From positions 27,138 to 91,137 of the forward strand of contig NZ_AUML01000024.1 in NCBI RefSeq assembly GCF_000430665.1: a stretch of DNA of 64,000 bases, in the 5' to 3' direction. Both the position numbers and the translations under genes were made by a program. This stretch comes from Aquimarina muelleri DSM 19832 (GTDB lineage Bacteria > Bacteroidota > Bacteroidia > Flavobacteriales > Flavobacteriaceae). Below the pieces are notes generated by a model. It ran no database searches, had not been told where the DNA came from, and saw only the letters and a program-made list of their open reading frames with translations. Below are positions 46,023 to 55,047 of the stretch, in pieces. The stretch's first letter is position 1. The number at the start of each line of letters is the position of its first letter.

Positions 46023-47735
46023 ATGCAAACCATAGATTGGATCGTACTACTAGGAACCTTATTATTTATAGTACTATATGGAGCTTGGAAAACCAAAGGA
46101 AGTAAAAATGTTAAAGATTACATACGAGGGGGAAACGATGCACATTGGTGGACTATAGGGTTATCTGTGATGGCAACCCAAGCAAGTGCAATTACTTTTT
46201 TATCTGCTCCGGGACAAGCATTTCATGACGGTATGGGTTTTGTACAATTCTATTTTGGTGTACCTATAGCTATGGTAGTAATTTGCATTGTTTTTATACC
46301 AATGTATCATAAATTAAATGTTTATACTGCATATGAATATCTCGAAAGCCGATTTGATTTAAAAACCAGAACTTTAACCGCTATTCTATTTTTAGTACAA
46401 AGAGGATTAGCTGCGGGAATAACTATTTTTGCTCCATCCATTATCCTATCTGCTGTTCTTGGGTGGGATTTAATGACCTTAAATATTATAATCGGTATTT
46501 TAGTTATTATCTATACCGTATCAGGTGGAACAAAAGCAGTAAATATTACCCAAAAACAACAAATGGGGATCATTTTTACAGGTATGTTGGTCGCTTTTAT
46601 TATTATAATCAGCTACCTTCCTGAAGAAATAACATTTACGAATGCTCTAGATATAGCTGGAGCAAGTGGCAAAATGGAAGTTCTTGATTTTTCGTTCGAT
46701 CTTAATAATCGATATACTATTTGGAGTGGTCTTATTGGAGGAACATTCTTAGCTCTCTCCTATTTTGGAACAGATCAAAGCCAGGTACAACGATATCTAA
46801 CTGGTAAATCCATAAAAGAAAGCCAATTAGGACTCTTGTTTAACGGGCTTCTTAAAGTACCTATGCAATTCTTTATTTTAATGGTTGGTGTTATGGTTTT
46901 TGTTTTTTATCAGTTCAATCCCTCTCCTTTAAATTTTAATCCAGAAGGAAAAGAAGCAATTCTAAATTCTGAGTATACAGAACAATATACAGTATTAGAA
47001 AATCAACTTGCCGAAATTCATACCAATAAAGATGCTATCATAAAAGGATACCTTGCTGATCCAAAATTAGATAATAAAAGTTTACTTCAAGAGCTTAATA
47101 AAAAAGAAAAAGAAACTCGAAATGCTGCTAAAGAGTTGATAAAAAAAGCTAATCCAGATACGGAAACCAATGATAAGGATTATGTATTTATTCATTTTAT
47201 ACTTAATAATCTTCCTCGAGGATTAATAGGACTTTTATTAGCAGTAATATTATCTGCAGCTATGTCTTCTACTGCCTCAGAATTAAATGCTTTGGCTTCA
47301 ACTACAGCCATAGATTTGTATAAACGAAATATAAAGCAAGAAAAAAGTGATCAACATTATGTATCTGCCTCTAAATTATTTACACTTGGCTGGGGCATAA
47401 TGGCTATTATAGTAGCTTGTTTTGCTAATTTATTCGACAATCTAATTCAACTAGTAAATATTATAGGGTCTATCTTTTATGGCAATGTTCTAGGCATATT
47501 CTTGCTAGCATTTTTTATAAAATTTGTGCATAGTAATGCTACATTTATTGCTGCACTTATCACACAAGTTACTATTATTTTAGTTTGGTATTTTGCTATA
47601 TTCAGGCTAGAACAAATGGGATTAAAACCATATGTTGGTTTTTTATGGCTTAATCTTATTGGTTGTCTTCTTGTTATGGGGATTGCTATTATTATACAGC
47701 TATTAATTGGTTCAAAACCAAAAATAACAATCTAA
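46023..47735 (+). CDS. Sodium:solute symporter (SSS family)
   Basis: A 570-residue polytopic protein with about 13 transmembrane helices, importing a solute with Na+. Family marks are DYIRGGNDAHWWTIGLSVMA (32-51), ATQASAITFLSAPGQAF, GGTKAVNITQKQQ and AAMSSTASELNALASTTAID around residues 415-435. A charged insertion (about 310-380) lies between helices 8 and 9. Its place behind the PIG-L deacetylase and before a Gfo/Idh/MocA oxidoreductase suggests a sugar or amino sugar as substrate. The stop overlaps the next start. Confidence 0.92.
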   Translation: MQTIDWIVLLGTLLFIVLYGAWKTKGSKNVKDYIRGGNDAHWWTIGLSVMATQASAITFLSAPGQAFHDGMGFVQFYFGVPIAMVVICIVFIPMYHKLNVYTAYEYLESRFDLKTRTLTAILFLVQRGLAAGITIFAPSIILSAVLGWDLMTLNIIIGILVIIYTVSGGTKAVNITQKQQMGIIFTGMLVAFIIIISYLPEEITFTNALDIAGASGKMEVLDFSFDLNNRYTIWSGLIGGTFLALSYFGTDQSQVQRYLTGKSIKESQLGLLFNGLLKVPMQFFILMVGVMVFVFYQFNPSPLNFNPEGKEAILNSEYTEQYTVLENQLAEIHTNKDAIIKGYLADPKLDNKSLLQELNKKEKETRNAAKELIKKANPDTETNDKDYVFIHFILNNLPRGLIGLLLAVILSAAMSSTASELNALASTTAIDLYKRNIKQEKSDQHYVSASKLFTLGWGIMAIIVACFANLFDNLIQLVNIIGSIFYGNVLGIFLLAFFIKFVHSNATFIAALITQVTIILVWYFAIFRLEQMGLKPYVGFLWLNLIGCLLVMGIAIIIQLLIGSKPKITI

Positions 47736-48715
47736 TGCATTCAAAAAAACATATAAACTGGGGTATTTTAGGCTGTGGCAAAATAGCACATAAATTTTCC
47801 GAAGATTTAAAGTTTGTTCCTAATGCCAAACTTTATGCAGTAGCTAGCAGGAATCTTAAAAAAGCGCAGAATTTCGCTAATGCCCATAATGCAAACTGTT
47901 TCTACGGAAATTATAAAGAATTAGTAGCAAACCCTGATATAGATGTAATTTATATTGCTACCCCTCATGTTTTTCATTATGAGCATACTTTGCTATGTCT
48001 TCATCATAAAAAAGCTGTTTTATGTGAAAAACCCTTCGCTATGAATCTTTCTCAGGTTGAAGAAATGATTACCACTGCCAAAAAAAATAATGTATTTTTA
48101 ATGGAAGCTCTTTGGACTTATTTTTTACCACATTACCAATATGTTTTGGATATAGTTACATCTAAGGAGCTTGGTAGCATTAAAAAATTAAAAGCTGATT
48201 TTGGCTTTACAACTACTTTTGATCCTAAAAGCAGAATTTTTAATAAAAAATTGGGAGGAGGTAGTCTTCTGGATGTAGGGATATATCCATTATTTGCAGC
48301 ATTAAGTACTATCGGTTACCCAGAAGATATAAAAGCTAGTGCAACTATAGGAAAAACAGGGGTGGATGAAAACTGTACCATACAGTTACATTACAAAAAT
48401 GGTGTAACTGCTTCTTTATTTAGTACTATTACTAAAAAAACAGATACCCAAGCCATTCTAGAATTTGAAAACGGAAGTATACTAATTAATAGTCGTTTTC
48501 ATGAACCTTCCTCAGTTACTATTACTAAAAATGGAACCTCTGAACTAATAGAATTTGATGTAACTACAAATGGGTATAATTTTGAAGCGATTCATGTACA
48601 AGAAATGTTGTTGGATAATCGTATAGAAAGTAATATCATGAGTTTTGAAAAAAGTTTACAGCTAATTAATTTACTAGATGCTGTTAGAGAAAAAATAGGA
48701 TTACACTATACATAG
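47735..48715 (+). CDS. Gfo/Idh/MocA-family oxidoreductase
   Basis: A 326-residue NAD(P)-dependent sugar oxidoreductase. The Rossmann motif is WGILGCGKIAHKF (8-20), the family motif CEKPFAMN lies near residue 95, and the C-terminal GGGSLLDVGIYPL strand-helix carries the catalytic region. I choose the ATG at 47735 because it gives the normal start just before the Rossmann strand and overlaps the symporter stop in TAATG. A longer frame from 47663 would run deep inside the symporter gene. It probably processes the sugar imported by the symporter. Confidence 0.92.
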   Translation: MHSKKHINWGILGCGKIAHKFSEDLKFVPNAKLYAVASRNLKKAQNFANAHNANCFYGNYKELVANPDIDVIYIATPHVFHYEHTLLCLHHKKAVLCEKPFAMNLSQVEEMITTAKKNNVFLMEALWTYFLPHYQYVLDIVTSKELGSIKKLKADFGFTTTFDPKSRIFNKKLGGGSLLDVGIYPLFAALSTIGYPEDIKASATIGKTGVDENCTIQLHYKNGVTASLFSTITKKTDTQAILEFENGSILINSRFHEPSSVTITKNGTSELIEFDVTTNGYNFEAIHVQEMLLDNRIESNIMSFEKSLQLINLLDAVREKIGLHYT

Positions 48716-48749
48716 TATATGATTACAAACAAATCTCCTAGAATAAAAA

Positions 48750-48769
48750 AAGCCTCTATAAAGAGGCTT
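48750..48769 (+). terminator. Terminator hairpin after the PIG-L/symporter operon
   Basis: AAGCCTCT (48750-48757) pairs with AGAGGCTT (48762-48769) around a 4-nt loop. It is preceded by A-rich and followed by T-containing sequence, so it may serve both converging genes. Confidence 0.75.
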
Positions 48770-48831
48770 AAAATGAGTTTTTTACAAGAAATTAAAGGCT
48801 ATGTTTTTTAGTACATTACTTTACATAATTC

Positions 48832-49452
48832 TTATCTATTCTGAAGTGCTTCATATATATTTATAGGTAAAAAATTATGTCTCTGCCCGTTATTTTCTCC
48901 ATTAGAAGCGGCATACAAGTCATTAAAAAAACGTCCAGCACCAACAGAATAATTTATCTTTTCTATCCATTTATTGAAATCATTTTCTTTTTTATCTGTA
49001 GTAGTATATTCAAACACTTTTCCTTTTAATTTTTCCAATCCTTGATCTGTAAAAACAGGACGTGATGGAAATATCTCAAACTCTCCTTCTTCAATATCAA
49101 GTACTGACTTTATCCAATCTACATCAGATCGATATTGTTCTAAAAGTTTATTTTCTAAGGAATGGTACATCTCTTCTTCAAATACAATTCTAAGTGTACT
49201 TCTTGTATCTATCATATCCTCTAACTTAAAGGTAAGATTACCATTACTGGCTAGATGATATTGCCCATCGTTATTACTCTTTTCAAGAACTACTGTAAAA
49301 GGAATTCCGTTAACAGTACTAACTGTAAACTCTTTATCATTTACACGATCTATGGAAATCTGGTCATTTTGTGCCTGTAATTGTACAAAAAAGCATAAAA
49401 CTACTGGTATAAGAAATAGCTTCTTTGTATTATAAATATTTAATCTGTACAT
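48832..49452 (-). CDS. Exported protein of unknown function
   Basis: A 206-residue protein with a signal peptide (about 1-28, LFLIPVVLCFFVQLQAQ) and no lipobox. The rest is a mixed alpha/beta domain with several Glu/Asp patches, a FTVVLEKSNNDGQYHL strand pair (about 52-67) and an EIFPSRPVFTDQGLEKL stretch. I recognise no family or active-site motif. It is monocistronic, convergent with the oxidoreductase gene, and its upstream side carries IS-derived sequence. Location is presumably periplasmic. Confidence 0.75.
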   Translation of the reverse strand: MYRLNIYNTKKLFLIPVVLCFFVQLQAQNDQISIDRVNDKEFTVSTVNGIPFTVVLEKSNNDGQYHLASNGNLTFKLEDMIDTRSTLRIVFEEEMYHSLENKLLEQYRSDVDWIKSVLDIEEGEFEIFPSRPVFTDQGLEKLKGKVFEYTTTDKKENDFNKWIEKINYSVGAGRFFNDLYAASNGENNGQRHNFLPINIYEALQNR

Positions 49453-49687
49453 AATAGGTTATTTTAGGTATTCAAAGTTATAATTTCATAAGTTGTTTTC
49501 AAAACTCTGCCTCCACTTATTTTTTTATTGTTTTGAATAGTTTACTAAAAAAAAATTCTTAATTTAAGGTGTACTTTTTTATAAACGTAGTAAACACACA
49601 CACTTTCTCTATGATATTCCCAATTCTTAGGACAAGATAAAGTTATTTTTAAATTATTAAGAAGCCATTTGTTTTTGGTAAAACATT

Positions 49688-49979
49688 TAATTTGGCAGTA
49701 CTTTTCTGGTTTCAGTATGCCTTCTTTTAGTGTTATAGAATTCTATATACTATTTTACTTTTTGATATAAATCTAGTTTACCATTAAGAGGGTTAAGCCG
49801 TATTTTCTCGTATATTAAAGACTTACAAAACCTCTCTATTTATATATTGTCAAGAGCTCGACCTTTCCCATCCATTGAAATTTATACCTCATGCTTTTTT
49901 AGAGCAGCTATATAAAGATCACTGGTATATTGTAACCTTGATCTGAATTATGGATTTTCGGAGTTCCATATTGTTCTAC
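49688..49979 (-). pseudogene. Degenerate IS3-family transposase (OrfB) C-terminal remnant
   Basis: Conceptual translation of the minus strand gives IVEQYGTPKIHNSDQG (49979 down to 49935). After a 1-base deletion it continues QYTSDLYIAALKKHEV-stop-ISMDGKGRALDNI-stop-IERF and later LDLYQKVK-stop-YIEFYNTKRRHT. This is the DDE catalytic end of an IS3-group transposase (NSDQG-QYTSD, SMDGKGRALDN, YNTKRRH blocks), broken by at least three stops and one frameshift. The N-terminal half is absent. The fragment abuts the last gene of the secretion operon, and sequence down to about 49600 may also be IS-derived. Confidence 0.85.
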
Positions 49980-49986
49980 AATACTC

Positions 49987-50484
49987 CTATCTGCTTTTTA
50001 CTATTGTTTTTAGTTCTTTATTCATCATAACTATAATTGAGTCTCGGTATACTTTTTTTAAAACTATACCTTCTAATTGTTTTCCCTCCCTTATTTTACG
50101 TAATTTATTATCTATTTTGATTAATATTAGCTCAGAGGAGCTATTTACGCCTTTAACATAACCGTAGTAATTTAGTTTAGGCCATACATATCTAATAGGT
50201 TTACTATTCTTGGTGTTTTTTGATCGACTTTGAAGAACTGTGTTAATTTTAGGTTCTCTGGTGCTATTAATTTCACCTAAAAAAGGATCTCTATGTACTT
50301 TTTTCAAATCAAAAGTATCTTTCGAGAAATTAAACAATGAAGAACTATCAGAAATAAGAATAGTATTAGAATTATCTGGAATTTGTGTATCTGAATTAAA
50401 GTACTTAAATACTTTATAACTTACAAGAGCCCAAATAATAACTGTAAAAGAAATCAATATACTATTTATTACTTTTTTATTCAT
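49987..50484 (-). CDS. PilP/GspC-like inner-membrane protein
   Basis: A 165-residue protein with one N-terminal helix (about 7-27). Its periplasmic part begins with KKVHRDPFLGE (about 61-71), the RDPF motif typical of PilP and GspC, followed by a small beta domain (PKLNYYGYVKGVNSSSELIL, then EGKQLEGIVLKKVYRDSIIV). Such proteins link the inner-membrane platform to the secretin. It is the last gene of the operon and starts on the last base of the FN3-like gene's stop codon. The IS3 remnant begins just beyond its end, so the final residues could have been altered. Confidence 0.75.
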   Translation of the reverse strand: MNKKVINSILISFTVIIWALVSYKVFKYFNSDTQIPDNSNTILISDSSSLFNFSKDTFDLKKVHRDPFLGEINSTREPKINTVLQSRSKNTKNSKPIRYVWPKLNYYGYVKGVNSSSELILIKIDNKLRKIREGKQLEGIVLKKVYRDSIIVMMNKELKTIVKSR

Positions 50485-51443
50485 TACTCTACTGTAAACT
50501 TTCTTTCTTTACTAAAATTACTCTCATTTCCTGCTTTATCTAATAACTTTACTCTCCAATAATAAATTCCTTTAGTAGAAAAATTAATCTGAATAGAAGG
50601 TTTATCAACTGATTCTGTTTGAACTATATTTGTAAAATTAATATCTGTAGCAATTTCTATTACACTAGTAACAGGAGATTTAACTTCTCCAGAATCTGTG
50701 CCTAAAACCCAAACAAAATCTACGGTTTCCTTTGTAACAGCATTCTCTGCTGGTGTACTCAAAGATGGTTGATTAGGGTTTTGTGTATCTAATAGAATTT
50801 TTCGTGAAGAAAATGCTGTTTCGCTACTCTCATTAACCGCTTTTACTTTCCATTCATATACTGCATCATCTTTCAAGATTGCAGCATCAATGGTATAGCT
50901 ATTTGCTGTAAGGTTTTCAATTTGAGTCTCTGTAGATGTTGTTCCGTTTATGGTTTTATCTATTTCTAAGGTATAAGAAGTTGCTGTTTGAATTTTATCC
51001 CATGTTACTATAATAGTACTCTTATTGGTATAAAAATTTTGTGTTGGAGAATTTAGAAATAATGTTTGAATACTTAAATCTGTAGACGAAGCCAATAAAA
51101 AAGATAATGGAAAAGTATATGCTGTTTGATATGCAAAATTTTCTGCTCTAATTCTCCAATTATACTGCCCTGGATTTAGGTTAATTAAAAAATTATCTCC
51201 TTTAACTAAAGAATCCAAAACATTTTTTTGTGTACTCTCTTCGATAACTTGAATTCTATAATCACTTGCTCCCTTTAATCCTGTCCATCTAAATTGAACC
51301 GAGTTACCATTAATTGTGCTATCATTTTCTGGAGATACCGTTGTTACTATATCATTTGAAATATCTTCTTCTAAAATATCATCACACCTAACAATTAGGA
51401 ACAGTGTAGATAGTATTGCAATTGTATTAATTATTTTTTTCAT
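50484..51443 (-). CDS. FN3-like lipoprotein of the secretion locus
   Basis: A 319-residue exported protein. The N-terminus ends in FLIVRCDD, a cysteine at 20 that suggests a lipoprotein although Arg at -1 is unusual. Three repeated fibronectin-III-like units follow (about 38-115, 130-215 and 225-318), each with a tryptophan strand (FRWTG, VTWDK, FVWVL), a TSYTLEI-type core strand and a closing YxWRVK or YEWKVK strand. Its location between PilO- and PilP-like genes with overlaps at both ends implies that it belongs to the machine. It could act as pilotin, anchor or surface adhesin; its function is not known. Confidence 0.8.
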   Translation of the reverse strand: MKKIINTIAILSTLFLIVRCDDILEEDISNDIVTTVSPENDSTINGNSVQFRWTGLKGASDYRIQVIEESTQKNVLDSLVKGDNFLINLNPGQYNWRIRAENFAYQTAYTFPLSFLLASSTDLSIQTLFLNSPTQNFYTNKSTIIVTWDKIQTATSYTLEIDKTINGTTSTETQIENLTANSYTIDAAILKDDAVYEWKVKAVNESSETAFSSRKILLDTQNPNQPSLSTPAENAVTKETVDFVWVLGTDSGEVKSPVTSVIEIATDINFTNIVQTESVDKPSIQINFSTKGIYYWRVKLLDKAGNESNFSKERKFTVE

Positions 51444-51951
51444 AATTCTGAAATATTATTTTAACTCTTAATTTATTTTTTCTGGTTTTATATTCTTTTT
51501 CCTTTAAGAAAGAAATATTTACGATATTAGAAAAGTGAAAATTTTTTTCGAATTCATAAAGAATTTCTATCAAAGAATTATAATCTCCTTCTAAAACTAA
51601 TTGATTTGTAATTATATTAAATCCATTACTTTCCGCAGTATGTATCTCTTCCATACCAGAAACCTTGATGTTTACAAATGTGGTTGTAAAATCCAATATT
51701 TTTTGTTGTACTTCTTCCGGCCCTACCCCTTGTTTTCCTATTATTTTGTCATATAGATTAAGTTCGCTTTGCATTTGCGATAAACTAGTTGTAGAAGCAT
51801 TTACATACTCTAGTTTTTTCTGTAAGTCATCCACTTGATTATATGCGCGTCTAGTAACCTGAAAAGATCTTTTGTTTGCTGTAATAAATAATAGAATTGC
51901 TACTATTATTAATCCAAATAATTTTTGTTTATATGTAAAATTTTCAAACAC
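51427..51951 (-). CDS. PilO/GspM-like protein
   Basis: A 174-residue inner-membrane protein. One helix (about 10-24, LFGLIIVAILLFITA) is followed by a coiled coil (about 32-65) and a ferredoxin-like periplasmic domain (about 80-170) with strands FNIITNQLVLEGDYNSLIEIL and NIVNISFLKE. This layout is that of PilO and GspM, which pair with PilN or GspL. It overlaps the FN3 gene by 17 bp and its start shares a base with the stop of the PilM/PilN-like gene. Confidence 0.75.
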   Translation of the reverse strand: MFENFTYKQKLFGLIIVAILLFITANKRSFQVTRRAYNQVDDLQKKLEYVNASTTSLSQMQSELNLYDKIIGKQGVGPEEVQQKILDFTTTFVNIKVSGMEEIHTAESNGFNIITNQLVLEGDYNSLIEILYEFEKNFHFSNIVNISFLKEKEYKTRKNKLRVKIIFQNYEKNN

Positions 51952-53132
51952 TATTTCACTATAAGTTTTAGTATAAATTTACCACTCTCTTTTCTCTTAA
52001 TATTATAGTCCAAAATCTCTATTTTTAAAAGCCAATCTTGTTTTTTTAAGCTTTTTACCCAATCATTTAATGGTATACTTGATTTAGAGTCTCCTTCAAT
52101 TAAAATTGTATTGGTTTCGAAAAATATTTTTTCAAAATTTTTTATTTTTTTATTGTTTGGATTAACTACCAGACTACTTAAAATTATTTCATTTGGTATA
52201 GAGTCTATAATCTCTTGAATATAATAAGATAAAAATGCATTTTTTAAAACCCCTGATTCTTGTAAAACCAAAGCTTTATTTTGTTTTTCTTTTTCTAGTT
52301 TTTTAACTTGTTCATACGTATGGTTTAAATTGTATAATTGAGATTCATAAGTTATATATCTATTATTATAATAGTTAAGAAGCAAATAGCTTATTAATAA
52401 GGATCCTAAAAAAAATATACCCAATAAAACAACACCATTATTAAATGTCTTTTTAAGTAATAATTCTTGTTTATTTAATTTAAGAAACTCAAAGTCATAA
52501 CGTATTACTTCTAATGGGTACAGATGATTTAATAATGTAGAAAACAATACTATTTGTTTACTACTAATTTTATCTTTTCCCAAAACATAAGTTTCTTCAG
52601 AATCTATTTTTTTTTGATACTCTATTAATGATCCTTCTTCAAAGTGTAACAAATAACTTCCTGATAAGAAAGAATTTTGATCTATTATTTTTTCAAATAT
52701 TATACTAACAAATGGCCCAATACTATAGTCTAACACTAAATATTTATCTTCTCTAAATTGATTAAATATTGTATTTAAAACTTCTTTTCTTGCTAAAGAA
52801 ACAAACTCTTGGTTACCTTGATTAACTTCATATATATAAAAATCGTCAGCATTGGCATTAAAAAGAATATCTTTTAAATAATTACTTTTAGAAGCTACTT
52901 TTTTATTGATTATCCCTTTTCCTGAAAAATTGCATAATACCGGAGTAGAAATACCTACTCTTTCTTTAAGTTTATTATATTCTGTTGTAAAAAATGAATC
53001 TGCTATAGATAATTGCTCAGATATCTTATCTACTATAAGAACTTCATAAGTAGTAACATCTGCCATTATAATTCCTATAATTGCAAACTTTTTCTCTTGA
53101 AAAAGGTTTATATTTTTTAATTTATCTAACAT
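51951..53132 (-). CDS. PilM/PilN (GspL)-like fusion protein
   Basis: A 393-residue protein. The N-terminal 225 residues are cytoplasmic and look like a degenerate PilM/GspL actin-like domain. A single helix (about 233-252, VVLLGIFFLGSLLISYLLLN) is followed by a coiled coil (about 255-295) and a small periplasmic PilN-like domain (about 300-393) with IPNEIILSSLVVNP and NTILIEGDSKS. This is the GspL layout: PilM and PilN joined in one chain. It overlaps neighbours by one base on both sides. I see no intact ATP-binding phosphate loops in the actin-like part. Confidence 0.72.
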   Translation of the reverse strand: MLDKLKNINLFQEKKFAIIGIIMADVTTYEVLIVDKISEQLSIADSFFTTEYNKLKERVGISTPVLCNFSGKGIINKKVASKSNYLKDILFNANADDFYIYEVNQGNQEFVSLARKEVLNTIFNQFREDKYLVLDYSIGPFVSIIFEKIIDQNSFLSGSYLLHFEEGSLIEYQKKIDSEETYVLGKDKISSKQIVLFSTLLNHLYPLEVIRYDFEFLKLNKQELLLKKTFNNGVVLLGIFFLGSLLISYLLLNYYNNRYITYESQLYNLNHTYEQVKKLEKEKQNKALVLQESGVLKNAFLSYYIQEIIDSIPNEIILSSLVVNPNNKKIKNFEKIFFETNTILIEGDSKSSIPLNDWVKSLKKQDWLLKIEILDYNIKRKESGKFILKLIVK

Positions 53133-55045
53133 TAATACACTACTGTTGGTTTTATAAACACATGAAGTTTAGATTTGCTTTTCCTTTTTATCTTACTACT
53201 GAAAAACCATTTTATTATTGGAATTCTAGATAAAAAAGGAGTTCCTGTACCAGAATTCTCTCTTTCTAATTCATCTAATCCTCCTAATAGTATCATTTCT
53301 CCGTTTCTTACTCTTACCAAAGATTCAAACTGTTGTGTTGATTTACCTGGAGGAGCGTTTTCTCCTGCTCTCCCTAGAAATGAGCTTTTCTCTACTGCTA
53401 CTGTAAGAGTAATTTGTTCGTCTTTTGAAACATGTGGTTTTATACTCACACTTAAATTTGCATCTGTAGCTTTCCATTGCCCAGATTGTAAAATATCATT
53501 ACCTATACCATTATTTATTAATCTATTATTTTGCTCAAAATAATAATTGGTCTCTCCTATAGATATTTTAGCTTCATGACCACTCAGTGTAGATATTTTT
53601 GGGGTAGACTGTAATCTAATAATTGAATTGTTTTCTAAGGCTTTTAAATTAAGATAAAAATCTTCTGCTACCTTTCCTAGTTTAAAAATACCAAAACCAT
53701 TAAATGCATCTATTAAAGAATTAACAGAAGTAGAGTTTACTGTTACATCTCCTGTTGGAAATAGCACCCCAGATGTCACTCTCTTCTTTTTATCTATTCC
53801 TGCTTGAATTCCTGTTTGTATATCATGTCCCTTTTTATATTGTACTATTAATACCTCTATAAGTATCATAGGTACAACTTTATCTATCTGTTTTATATAT
53901 TCTTTAAGTTCTCTTATTCTTGGGCTGGATCCTGATGCTATAAATCCATTAAGTTCTATAAAATCTTTAAGCTCTATATTTTCGGTAAGTTTTTGTGGTA
54001 ATGTTTCTAGCACTGTTTCTATAGTTCTGTTTTCTAACTGAATAAGCTCTGTACTCCTTAAACCTTCTGCATCTTGATTTCCTATTAGATAATAGTCTTC
54101 TGTTTTTTTATATGTGCTTATAGTACCTTTAAATACGTGATCTAATAAATCATCAAATGTTATATCTTTTACAACTAAAGTAGTTTGAATTTGTGCTGGT
54201 TTTTGATACATAAAATAATTTACATTAAGCTTTTCTGCTGCTTCTATAATTAAATCTGTTACCGAAGCATCGTATGCATTAATACTTAAAAATCCATTGG
54301 GTTGCACAATTATCTCTACAGATGATCCATAAGAATTTGATTGTTTGTTGTTTTTTCTGCTTTTAGTTCGTCTAGAATTTGAATTGATATTAGGATCTAA
54401 TATTTCAGCGTCTTTTTCAATATAATAGAATCCATTTTCATCTTTAGTAACTAATAATTGATTGGACTTTGCCATCATTTCTATTACCTGATCAAAGGGT
54501 CTGTTAAGAATATATGCGGAGACATTTACTTTTTTGACCTCTGGGGATAATACAATATTTTTACCCGAAATATCTGTTATTTTTTGAGATACTCTAGGTA
54601 AAGAATCATTTTTTAATTTAACAGATAAAAAATCATTTTGATTGTTATAGGTTACCACTATTTCTTTCTCTACTTTCTTTTTTGGTATCTCTACAGGTTT
54701 TTGCTGCTTTTTAAAAACTATAATATTGTTTATAAATTCTATATTTAGATTATATTTTTTTGTCACAAAAAGAAAAACATCTTTTACTGGAACATCAAAA
54801 AAACTACTAGACACTATTTGATTAAGGTCTGTATCTACGCTTATATTTAATTTGTGTTCTATTGCTACAGAAGTAAGAAAATCATACAGAGTAAGTCCTG
54901 AAACATCGATTTGAATTGTTTCATTTAACGCTGGTTTTTTTTCAGCATATTCATTTAAACGTTGTTCTATCTTTTGTATATCTTGTTGTCCAAATGATAA
55001 TTGAATTGTAAAAACAAAAATTATATATAATAAAAATTTCTTCAT
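53132..55045 (-). CDS. Secretin (GspD/PilQ-like)
   Basis: A 637-residue outer-membrane secretin. The signal peptide is about 1-19 (ends LSFGQ). N-terminal STN-like and N-domain repeats (about 40-390) include FLTSVAIEHKLNISVD and two further copies of the same fold. The secretin core (about 395-637) holds VPMILIEVLIVQYKKG, STPKISTLSGHEAKISIGE and the C-terminal GEMILLGGLDELE followed by GTGTPFLSRIPIIKWFFSS, which is the beta-barrel gate signature. It would form the outer-membrane pore of this machine. The gene lies 2 bp after the ATPase gene. Confidence 0.93.
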   Translation of the reverse strand: MKKFLLYIIFVFTIQLSFGQQDIQKIEQRLNEYAEKKPALNETIQIDVSGLTLYDFLTSVAIEHKLNISVDTDLNQIVSSSFFDVPVKDVFLFVTKKYNLNIEFINNIIVFKKQQKPVEIPKKKVEKEIVVTYNNQNDFLSVKLKNDSLPRVSQKITDISGKNIVLSPEVKKVNVSAYILNRPFDQVIEMMAKSNQLLVTKDENGFYYIEKDAEILDPNINSNSRRTKSRKNNKQSNSYGSSVEIIVQPNGFLSINAYDASVTDLIIEAAEKLNVNYFMYQKPAQIQTTLVVKDITFDDLLDHVFKGTISTYKKTEDYYLIGNQDAEGLRSTELIQLENRTIETVLETLPQKLTENIELKDFIELNGFIASGSSPRIRELKEYIKQIDKVVPMILIEVLIVQYKKGHDIQTGIQAGIDKKKRVTSGVLFPTGDVTVNSTSVNSLIDAFNGFGIFKLGKVAEDFYLNLKALENNSIIRLQSTPKISTLSGHEAKISIGETNYYFEQNNRLINNGIGNDILQSGQWKATDANLSVSIKPHVSKDEQITLTVAVEKSSFLGRAGENAPPGKSTQQFESLVRVRNGEMILLGGLDELERENSGTGTPFLSRIPIIKWFFSSKIKRKSKSKLHVFIKPTVVY

Positions 55046-55047
55046 AG

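Noticed and set aside
47663..47734. Longer start for the Gfo/Idh/MocA gene
   Set aside because: It would overlap the symporter by more than 70 bp and add residues before a Rossmann strand that normally lies near the N-terminus.
53175..53543. Plus-strand open frame inside the secretin gene
   Set aside because: It is a shadow of the strongly supported secretin frame, with no plausible product of its own.
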